From an uncultured Prevotellaceae bacterium (GTDB lineage: Bacteria; Bacteroidota; Bacteroidia; Bacteroidales; Bacteroidaceae): a stretch of DNA of 39,392 nucleotides. The first letter of the stretch is position 1; each line of letters begins with the position of its first letter. The position numbers and the translations under genes are program-made. The notes under the pieces are model-generated. The model did no database searches, was not told the origin of the DNA, and worked only from the letters and a program-made list of their open reading frames with translations. The stretch is from the NCBI GenBank assembly GCA_900318115.1, contig ONJJ01000033.1:1-39392 (forward strand). Reading direction: 5' to 3'. Below are positions 33,085-39,392 of the stretch, one piece after another.

Positions 33085-35499
33085 ATGGAAGATAATCAAA
33101 AAATACAGCAAAGCCAGGAAGTAGATGACATGCTCTCCCTGCGCGATATCCTTGACATTTTCATCTATAACTGGAAATGGTTTGTTCTCTCGGTCATCCT
33201 CTGCCTGATAGCAGGGCGCTTGTATCTGTACACGAAGCCCAATATCTACAAACGCTCCGCTGTCATGCTCGTGAAGGATGACTCCGGTAGCACTCAGTCC
33301 AGTTCCCGTTCCAGGGGCGGCACGGATGCCTTGATGCAGCTCAACGGCGTGATGATGGGAACCAGCGTGAAGAACGAGGTGTATATCCTGCAGAGCCATC
33401 AGCTGATGATTCAGGTGGTGCGCGACCTGCATCTGGATGTGTACTACTCCTACCGCCACCACCTGCAGACGCGCAACCTATATGCCACACGCCCGTTCAC
33501 GGTGCAGTTCGACAGCATCGACGTGGAGACGTTGCGGCCCTACAGCTTCGATGTGGAGATAGATGGAACCCGCGCGCATATCAGCAATTTCATGATGGCG
33601 CCGAAGGATGACGAAGTGGTGCCGGAAGTGGACTTGCTAGTGGAGTTCGGCAAGCCTTTCCGCCTTCCTGCCACGCAGCAGGAGGTGGTGCTGCAGCCCA
33701 ACGAGAAGTTGCTGGACAAGTTCGACGGAGAGACAATCACCGTGGCGCACTACACGGTGGAAGCTGCCGCCAATTCCTATGGAGGCGCTCTCGAAGCCGG
33801 AGAACTGGACAAGCAGAGTACCCTGGTGGGCATCACCTATGCCGACCAGGACATCAAACGGGCGGAGGACATCCTGAATGCCGTGCTCGATGCCTATCGG
33901 CGCAGCATCATCGACGACAAGAACCGTATTGCCGAGAGCACGGCTGCATTCATCGACGAACGCATAGAACTCATCAGCCGAGAACTGAGCAAGGTCGAAG
34001 GAGACCTGGCCAGCTTCAAGCAGAGAAACAGACTCGTGGACGTCAAGACCGACGCCAACCTATACCTCCAGCAGAGCAGCCAGGCTCGCCAGCGCAGTGT
34101 GCTGCTGGAGTCCCAGGTCAGTGTGGTGCAATACCTGCTGGACTACCTGCGGGACAAGTCGCAGGGCAACAACCTGATTCCCTCGCTGGCCGGACTGACC
34201 GATGCCGGCATCCAGGCACAGATATCGCGCTACAACGAGCTGATGCTGGAGCGCAACCGCCTCATCGAGAACACCAGCGAGACCAGTCCGCGCATCAAGC
34301 AGATAGACCAGAACCTGAACCAGATGAGGCTGACCATCATCGCCAGTACCGAGGCTTATCTCTCCTCGCTGAACGTGCAGCTGCGCCGCTCGAAGCAGGA
34401 GGAGAGCGGACTGAGCCAGGCTATCTCATCCGTGCCGGAGAAGGAGAAACAGTCGCTGGACATTTCCCGCCAGCAGGCTATCAAGGAAACCCTCTACACC
34501 TACCTCCTCAACAAGCGCGAGGAGACGGCCCTGCAGCTCGCCATCACGGAGGCTAATATCCGTGTCATCGAGACTCCCTTCGGCAGCAATGCTCCCATCG
34601 CGCCGAGGAAGAAGATCATCCTGCTGGTGGCTCTGCTCATCGGAATCGTGGCCCCCTTCGCCTTCTTCCACATTCGCAACCTGCTGAACATGAGCGTGCG
34701 TGGTCGCAAGGACATCGAGGACTACACGACCATCCCCGTGCTGGGAGAGATTCCCCACCGCAAGGAGGGCATCAGCGACAGCGAAATCCTGGTGGGCGAC
34801 CAGAAGTCGGATTCCATCAACGAGGCTTTCCGTATGTTGCGCTTCAGCCTGAACTTCATCCGAAAGGATGCGCGCGTCATCATGTTCACATCCACCATGC
34901 CTGGCGAGGGAAAGACGTTCATCTCGCGTAACTTTGCCGTCACATTGGGTATGACAGGGAAGAAGGTGGTGCTGGTGGACACGGACATCCGCAAGCGCAC
35001 CCAGAGCAAACTCTCCGGCAGTATCCACCGCGAGGGACTGACCTCCTTCCTCAGTGGTGCTACGGATGATGTGAAAAAACTGATTATCCCTGAGTGTCCA
35101 GAGTATAATGTAGATATGCTGCCTGCCGGCGTAACGCCTCCGAATCCCTCGGAGCTGCTGATGAGCAACCGGCTGGAACTCCTCATCGAAGAGCTGAAGA
35201 AAACGTATGACTACATCGTCGTGGACAATGTGCCGGCACAGGTAGTGGCAGATGCAGGTATCGTCAACCGTGTGGCGGACGTGACGCTCTACGTCATCCG
35301 CGAGGGCAAGATAGACCGACGCTATCTGCCTGAACTCCAGCGCCTCTACGAGGAGAAGAAGTTCAACCACCTCTGCATCATCATCAACGACAGCAAGATG
35401 GAGCAGAAACGCTACGGATACGGCTATGGCTACGGACGCGGATACGGCTATGGCTACGGATACGGATACGGCTATAGCGACAGCGAATCCAAAGGATAG
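33085..35499 (+). CDS. Wzc-type polysaccharide co-polymerase and tyrosine autokinase
   Basis: The 804-residue inner-membrane protein controls exopolysaccharide or capsule chain length. Residues 15-50 hold the Wzz start and first membrane segment (WFVLSVILCLIAGRLYLYT). A coiled-coil periplasmic region follows (about 270-480), then the second membrane segment (about 511-530). The BY-kinase domain has Walker A MPGEGKT (605-611), Walker A' LVDTDIRKR (D632, D634) and Walker B IVVDN (D714). The tail has ten tyrosines in alternating YG units (777-797), the autophosphorylation cluster. No polymerase or glycosyltransferase genes are adjacent; an AraC regulator follows after 32 bases. Confidence 0.92.
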   Translation: MEDNQKIQQSQEVDDMLSLRDILDIFIYNWKWFVLSVILCLIAGRLYLYTKPNIYKRSAVMLVKDDSGSTQSSSRSRGGTDALMQLNGVMMGTSVKNEVYILQSHQLMIQVVRDLHLDVYYSYRHHLQTRNLYATRPFTVQFDSIDVETLRPYSFDVEIDGTRAHISNFMMAPKDDEVVPEVDLLVEFGKPFRLPATQQEVVLQPNEKLLDKFDGETITVAHYTVEAAANSYGGALEAGELDKQSTLVGITYADQDIKRAEDILNAVLDAYRRSIIDDKNRIAESTAAFIDERIELISRELSKVEGDLASFKQRNRLVDVKTDANLYLQQSSQARQRSVLLESQVSVVQYLLDYLRDKSQGNNLIPSLAGLTDAGIQAQISRYNELMLERNRLIENTSETSPRIKQIDQNLNQMRLTIIASTEAYLSSLNVQLRRSKQEESGLSQAISSVPEKEKQSLDISRQQAIKETLYTYLLNKREETALQLAITEANIRVIETPFGSNAPIAPRKKIILLVALLIGIVAPFAFFHIRNLLNMSVRGRKDIEDYTTIPVLGEIPHRKEGISDSEILVGDQKSDSINEAFRMLRFSLNFIRKDARVIMFTSTMPGEGKTFISRNFAVTLGMTGKKVVLVDTDIRKRTQSKLSGSIHREGLTSFLSGATDDVKKLIIPECPEYNVDMLPAGVTPPNPSELLMSNRLELLIEELKKTYDYIVVDNVPAQVVADAGIVNRVADVTLYVIREGKIDRRYLPELQRLYEEKKFNHLCIIINDSKMEQKRYGYGYGYGRGYGYGYGYGYGYSDSESKG

Positions 35500-35531
35500 A
35501 TTTCTTTAACAACAAAATAAAGACCCAGAGC

Positions 35532-36410
35532 ATGGAGAATCTGCCATTTGAGAACATATCCATCGAGGATATCGCCTCTGCCTTCGGCGACACATCGCAG
35601 CTAATGTCGCTGATGGATGTGTGTGGGTTCTTCCTCTGTCAGCACGGTTCGGCTGACGTCAGCCTGAACGGGCAGACGTTCCATATCGAGGCTGGCGACG
35701 TGTACATCTACACCCCCTCCACCTTCGTCAGCGTGCTCAATCGCTCGCGGGACATCGAGGGCATTGCCGTGAAATGCCAGCTGGACTTCGTGCTTCCCAT
35801 GCTGGAGCGAATCGTGAATCCCCGCGACCTCCTTTCCCTGCGCGAAGCACCTTGCTTCCGGCTGCCGGAAGCGCAAAAGAATAGCCTGGAAAGCCTTCTG
35901 GAAGTGCTACGCAATAGGCAGATGATTCTGCGAGACCTGCAGCCAGACTCCACCACCTACAGCATCATGCAACAGCTGGTGCTGGCGCTGGCAGAGGCCG
36001 TGGTGCACGAACTATTGTTCGACTATGCCATCAACAAGCATCTGGTCTCGCAGGCGCAGGATTCCAAGGACCGCATCTTCCAGCTCTTCCTGATGTCGCT
36101 CTTCAAGAACTACAAACGCGAGCGTGAAGTGGCGTTCTATGCCGATGAGCAGTGTCTGAGCCCGCGCTACTTCTCCAGCATCATCAAGGAGAAGACAGGT
36201 CACTCTGCTTCCCAGTGGATTATCCAAATGGTGATCTCGTCGATCAAGCAAGTCTTGCGTACCACGGATTACAGTGTGAAGGAAGTCGCCATGCAGTTCA
36301 ACTTCCCCTCGCAGTCGTTCTTCGGAAAATACTTCAAGCAGTATGTGGGCGTCTCGCCCAAGGAATATCGTTTGCAGGTGCGCAGTCTCGGTCCTTCGCC
36401 CGAAGTATAA
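35532..36410 (+). CDS. AraC-family transcriptional regulator
   Basis: The 292-residue protein has a cupin-like N-terminal sensor region (FFLCQHGSADVSLNGQTFHI, then EAGDVYIYTPSTFVSVL). The C-terminal double HTH domain is at residues about 185-285 (FYADEQCLSPRYFSSIIKEK, then YSVKEVAMQFNFPSQSFFGK and YVGVSPKEYR). It is likely to control transcription in response to a small ligand. The position just downstream of the Wzc-like kinase suggests a role in surface polysaccharide control, which is inference. Confidence 0.88.
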   Translation: MENLPFENISIEDIASAFGDTSQLMSLMDVCGFFLCQHGSADVSLNGQTFHIEAGDVYIYTPSTFVSVLNRSRDIEGIAVKCQLDFVLPMLERIVNPRDLLSLREAPCFRLPEAQKNSLESLLEVLRNRQMILRDLQPDSTTYSIMQQLVLALAEAVVHELLFDYAINKHLVSQAQDSKDRIFQLFLMSLFKNYKREREVAFYADEQCLSPRYFSSIIKEKTGHSASQWIIQMVISSIKQVLRTTDYSVKEVAMQFNFPSQSFFGKYFKQYVGVSPKEYRLQVRSLGPSPEV

Positions 36411-36433
36411 ATCCCCAATAAACCAACAGAACT

Positions 36434-37084
36434 ATGAAAAAGATTACGATTCTGCTCCTTTCCTTAACAGTGGTGTTCAACTCCTGTATCTCCTACGGAG
36501 GCGCTATCACGGGAGGTTCCGTGGCAGGCTCTCTCTTAGGGAGTGCCATTGGAGGTATTCTGGGAGGACCGCGCGGTAGCGATATTGGTACGATTATCGG
36601 CGGACTCGGAGGTATGGCTGCCGGAACGGGCCTGGAAATGATGAGGGCTAAGAAGTACGAGGAGGCACAGATGGGAAACCAACCTCGAGCCGAGAGACAG
36701 ATAAACAGGAGAGAAAAGGACAACCAGGAGCTTGTCTATACCCCGCTCAGCATACACAATCTGCAGCTCATAGACAACAACAATGACCATTCCTTCAACC
36801 GCGGCGAGACCTGCACGCTGGTGTTCGAATTGAGGAACAATGCTCCAGAGAGCGTGAGTGACGTGCAACTGGAAATCAAGGACCTGGACAAGAACAAGCA
36901 TCTCAGCTACTCGACCTTGCCGCTGATAGAGAACATCGCCTCCAAGCAGAAGTTGCGCATCACAGCGTATGTCTATGCCGACGAGAAGTTGAAGGACGGC
37001 ACAGCTCGCTTTGCCATCTTCGGAGCGGTAGGAAACGAAGAGGCCGTGTCACTCATCGAGTTCACGGCCCCAACTAAGAAGTAA
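36434..37084 (+). CDS. Glycine-zipper lipoprotein
   Basis: The 216-residue product has a lipoprotein signal (MKKITILLLSLTVVFNSC, Cys18). Next comes a glycine-zipper region (residues about 23-64: GGSVAGSLLGSAIGGILGG, then SDIGTIIGGLGGMAAGTGLE) able to insert in or pack against membranes. A charged linker and an Ig-like beta domain (TPLSIHNLQLIDNNNDHSFN, then CTLVFELRNNAPESVSDVQL) follow. It is probably an outer-membrane or periplasmic envelope protein. It starts 23 bases after the AraC gene and ends at a terminator. Confidence 0.75.
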   Translation: MKKITILLLSLTVVFNSCISYGGAITGGSVAGSLLGSAIGGILGGPRGSDIGTIIGGLGGMAAGTGLEMMRAKKYEEAQMGNQPRAERQINRREKDNQELVYTPLSIHNLQLIDNNNDHSFNRGETCTLVFELRNNAPESVSDVQLEIKDLDKNKHLSYSTLPLIENIASKQKLRITAYVYADEKLKDGTARFAIFGAVGNEEAVSLIEFTAPTKK

Positions 37085-37108
37085 CATCTTCTATCTGAGG
37101 ATTTATCA

Positions 37109-37141
37109 CCTCCTGGAGTTCTCTTTTCTCCAGGAGGTTTT
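37109..37141 (+). terminator. Intrinsic terminator after the glycine-zipper lipoprotein
   Basis: CCTCCTGGAG (37109-37118) pairs perfectly with CTCCAGGAGG (37128-37137) around a 9-base loop and is followed by TTTT and more T-rich sequence. Confidence 0.88.
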
Positions 37142-37191
37142 CTTTTCCTGCTATAGGTTCTCTTTCCTCTGGAACTTCCTACAGAAATCTG

Positions 37192-38319
37192 TTACAATGC
37201 TTCGAGCATTCTCTTGAGCACCACCTGAGCAGATATCTCGCGGTTGGCTGCTTCGGGGATGACGAGGCTGCGTGGCGATTCGATGACGTCGTCCGTGACA
37301 ATCATGTTTCTTCTTACGGGCAGACAGTGCATGAAATGGGCGTCGTTGGTCACGGCCATCTGACGGGCACTGACGCACCAGTCCATCATCGTATGGTAGT
37401 CGTGCAGCACCTTGCCGTAGTCTTCGGGACGGGTGACGCCCGGGCAGCTCCAGTTCTTGGCATACACAAAGTCGGCACCCTCGAAGGCCTTCATCTGGTC
37501 GTACTCCACACAAGCACCTGCGGCGAACTGCGGGTCGAGCTCGTAGCCCTCGGGGTGCGTGATGACGAAGTCGATGCCAAGTCCCTGTTGGGAAGCGGCC
37601 AGCATCCATTCGGCAAAAGAGTTGGGAACCGCCTGCGGTAAGGCTTTGGGATGTGGTGCCCAGGAGAGGACAACCTTGATGGGCCGACCTGGGCACAGCC
37701 CCCCTCCCCGCATTCCCGAGCAAAGCTCGCCTACCCGTAGGCTTTCCCCCTCAAGGGGGAGAGTAGAATGTATTTGAGAGGGGACCTGATCTTGGAGGTG
37801 ACCTCTCTCCCCCTTTAGGGGGAGCGGGGAGGGGGTCTGCTCCTCAATCGTGATTAGGTCAGCAAACGCCTGCAGGGGATGCACCGTGGCGCTCTCCATG
37901 AAGAAGACGGGACGACCGGAGTAGCGGATGAACTGATTCAGGATTTTCTCCTCATAGTCGTCCTCACGGCTCTCGAAGCGGGCGAACGAGCGCACGCCGA
38001 TGAGGTCGCAGTAGGAGGCCATCACGGGGATGGCTTCCAAGAGGTGCTCGCTCTTGTCGCCGTCCATGACGACGCCGCGCTCGGTCTCCAGCTTCCAGGC
38101 GCCCTGGTTCACGTCGAGCACGATGACGTTCATGCCCAGGTTCATCGCAGCCTTCTGCGTCGAGAGGCGTGTGCGCAGTGAGTTGTTGAAGAAGATGAGC
38201 AGCGCGGTCTTGTTGCGACCGAGGTGCTGCCACTGGTAGCGGTCGCGCTTCACTTCCTGCGCTTCCGCGAGGGCGACGTTCAGGTCGCCAAGGTCTGTAA
38301 CATGTTGAAAAACTTTCAT
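37192..38319 (-). CDS. argF': N-succinylornithine (or N-acetylornithine) carbamoyltransferase with an in-frame repeat insertion
   Basis: The 375-residue enzyme belongs to the argF' class that carbamoylates acylated ornithine in arginine synthesis. The carbamoyl-phosphate loop (SLRTRLSTQ, residues 47-55), HPLQ (147-150), DLGDL start and MHCLPVRRNMIVTDD end are intact. Position 90, reported to decide acetyl (Glu) against succinyl (Pro and others) use, is Ser here (GDKSEH), favouring succinylornithine. Relatives have about 318 residues. The excess is about 47 residues between ITIEE (160) and KVVLSWAPHP (215), where a palindromic repeat (37694-37841) reads through in frame. It follows the TldD-like gene by 6 bases. 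Confidence 0.92.
   Translation of the reverse strand: MKVFQHVTDLGDLNVALAEAQEVKRDRYQWQHLGRNKTALLIFFNNSLRTRLSTQKAAMNLGMNVIVLDVNQGAWKLETERGVVMDGDKSEHLLEAIPVMASYCDLIGVRSFARFESREDDYEEKILNQFIRYSGRPVFFMESATVHPLQAFADLITIEEQTPSPLPLKGERGHLQDQVPSQIHSTLPLEGESLRVGELCSGMRGGGLCPGRPIKVVLSWAPHPKALPQAVPNSFAEWMLAASQQGLGIDFVITHPEGYELDPQFAAGACVEYDQMKAFEGADFVYAKNWSCPGVTRPEDYGKVLHDYHTMMDWCVSARQMAVTNDAHFMHCLPVRRNMIVTDDVIESPRSLVIPEAANREISAQVVLKRMLEAL
37700..37835. mobile_element. Palindrome-rich repeat element inserted in argF'
   Basis: Perfect 12-bp terminal inverted repeats, CCCCCTCCCCGC (37700-37711) and GCGGGGAGGGGG (37824-37835), bound a 136-base element. Inside are four further hairpins: CGAGC/GCTCG (37717-37721, 37725-37729), GCCTAC/GTAGGC (37729-37734, 37737-37742), TCCCCC/GGGGGA (37745-37750, 37755-37760) and CTCCCCC/GGGGGAG (37807-37813, 37818-37824). 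No transposase is encoded, so it is a MITE- or REP-like element. It keeps the argF' frame open. Exact ends and any target duplication are unclear. Confidence 0.8.
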
Positions 38320-38325
38320 ATAATT

Positions 38326-39392
38326 TTATTTTCTATGTAGCGGGAAGGTGAGGGGAATCTTGGCGGGCTGCTCGGGCGTTGTGGTAGGCACTTCCACATC
38401 GTTGAGTAGCATGGCCTTAGGACCTATGATGGAGAAGCGGGCCCCGTTATCCTCGCTGTTGACGACATCTGTCTGCTCGGTGGAGAGGGCGCTGATGTGG
38501 CGCATCATGTTCAGGGTTGGATTGATGTTGGGCTTGCGCAGCGGTTTCTCGCTGCCGTCCTTAACGTTGACGCAATAGAGGGCATCCTTACGCACGATAT
38601 AGGCATGGTCGTAGCCCTCGCGCTGTGCGTCGCGCAGGAGCTTCTTGCGCATCTTCTTGAGCGGTAGGGTCTTGCTGCTCTCTATGCGGATAACGCCGGG
38701 TGCCGTGCTGGCCGCCAAGGCTCCGTTCCATGTGTTGGGATTGTTGAAGCGCAGGTTTCCCGTCGGAGCAGGGGTGCCCAGTGCCGGCGTGGCGCCACAT
38801 AGTTGCCCACGGAAGATGCCGTGTTCCACCAGCGTTACGGCCTGCGGCGCCTGCCCGTTGGCGTCTGCTGTGTAGTAGCCCACAAGCGGCTTGCCTTCCC
38901 ACTGACGCAGCGTCGGGTCTTGGCGAATACTAATCTTCTCGTCCACAATCTTGCGGTCGCGCCTCACAAAGATGCTTCGGTCGCTCTCCGTAAACGGATG
39001 TCGCGCACGGAAAATGTAGTTTCCGGAGCCGGTTAGGTTGTATATTCTCCGGCTGGCGCCGTTCTCCAGAAGCACGGGTCCCACGTAGTAATCCTCGGCT
39101 ATCGAGTCGCGGAGCGTACTGAGCCGGTTGCCTACGTACTGGCGCAGTTGCCGGATAAATTGTGCACTGTCGGCCAATGCTTCGCTGGCTGTACTATATT
39201 TTTTCTCATGCTCGGAATTAACATCCCCTACGTTCGCTTTACGATATAGGTGGAAGTCGAAAACGATGGTTACAACGTCGTCCTGCGGCTGTGCCACGCG
39301 GACGCCCTCGCTCGTCAGGCGGTAGATGTCGGCCTGCCTTAGGGTTATTTCCGCCCGGCTGTCGGTCAGTTCGGGGAACTCGTTGGCGATGA
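38326..39392 (-). CDS. TldD/PmbA-like protein, N-terminal part outside the window
   Basis: The reverse-strand frame stays open to the window edge (it reads IANEFPELTDSRAEITLRQA at the edge), so the gene is cut at its 5' side; 355 codons are seen. The GTG at 39297 is internal, not the start. The stretch EGKPLVGYYTADANGQAPQA and TLVEHGIFRGQLCGATPALG resembles the C-terminal domain of TldD/PmbA metallopeptidases. The metal-binding HExxxH motif is not in the visible part. The argF' ATG lies 6 bases downstream, so the two are probably one transcript. Assignment is moderate. Confidence 0.55.
   Translation of the reverse strand, partial: IANEFPELTDSRAEITLRQADIYRLTSEGVRVAQPQDDVVTIVFDFHLYRKANVGDVNSEHEKKYSTASEALADSAQFIRQLRQYVGNRLSTLRDSIAEDYYVGPVLLENGASRRIYNLTGSGNYIFRARHPFTESDRSIFVRRDRKIVDEKISIRQDPTLRQWEGKPLVGYYTADANGQAPQAVTLVEHGIFRGQLCGATPALGTPAPTGNLRFNNPNTWNGALAASTAPGVIRIESSKTLPLKKMRKKLLRDAQREGYDHAYIVRKDALYCVNVKDGSEKPLRKPNINPTLNMMRHISALSTEQTDVVNSEDNGARFSIIGPKAMLLNDVEVPTTTPEQPAKIPLTFPLHRK

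Overview
The window looks like a chromosomal stretch of a Bacteroidota member, most likely Bacteroidales and Prevotella-like. The reasons are promoters of the Bacteroidota type (TTTG, about 20 bases, TAnnTTTG), A-rich leaders without Shine-Dalgarno sites before most genes, a TPP riboswitch followed by outer-membrane receptor, PnuT and thiamine pyrophosphokinase, an argF'-type transcarbamylase of the B. fragilis class, and a zinc-free L36. Genus is inference; no rRNA or tRNA gene was seen.

Layout. Positions 1-500 hold a small XRE regulator with a double operator beside a repeat that may be the end of a mobile element. Positions 943-2739 hold preA, flanked by two near-identical copies of a promoter-bearing repeat. 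Positions 3125-6273 hold envelope and small accessory genes: a Wzi-like barrel, two lipoproteins and a DUF3467 protein. Positions 6744-25068 hold one uninterrupted str-S10-spc-alpha superoperon: rpsL, rpsG, fusA, rpsJ, rplC, D, W, B, rpsS, rplV, rpsC, rplP, rpmC, rpsQ, rplN, X, E, rpsN, H, rplF, R, rpsE, rpmD, rplO, secY, map, infA, rpmJ, rpsM, K, D, rpoA, rplQ. No tuf gene lies between fusA and rpsJ. Its gaps carry unusual elements: a structured rpsL-rpsG spacer, a fusA-rpsJ hairpin, four CTATAG boxes at 9-base steps before rplC, and a long folded leader before rpsD.

After the rplQ terminator come a decayed gene end, a small winged-helix-like protein, an MBL hydrolase fused to rubredoxin, a ZIP transporter that has lost its middle, and a small hypothetical. 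A 566-base gap then holds a 22-base-period repeat and a 172-base nested inverted repeat with a perfect 44-base palindrome. A DUF4236 membrane protein diverges from the thiamine operon (riboswitch, TonB receptor, pnuT, TPK). Next come rlpA (reverse), a Wzc-like tyrosine kinase, an AraC regulator and a glycine-zipper lipoprotein. The window ends with a reverse-strand pair, a partial TldD/PmbA-like gene and argF'. The argF' reading frame carries an in-frame insertion of a palindrome-rich repeat element.

The most interesting points are the repeat element inside argF', the internally deleted ZIP gene, the nested palindrome at 27539-27710, the candidate S4 leader at 22816-22923, the CTATAG array, and the legible two-state expression platform of the TPP riboswitch. 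I did not find a wholly new multi-gene system. The novelty here is mainly in regulatory RNA and in repeats.
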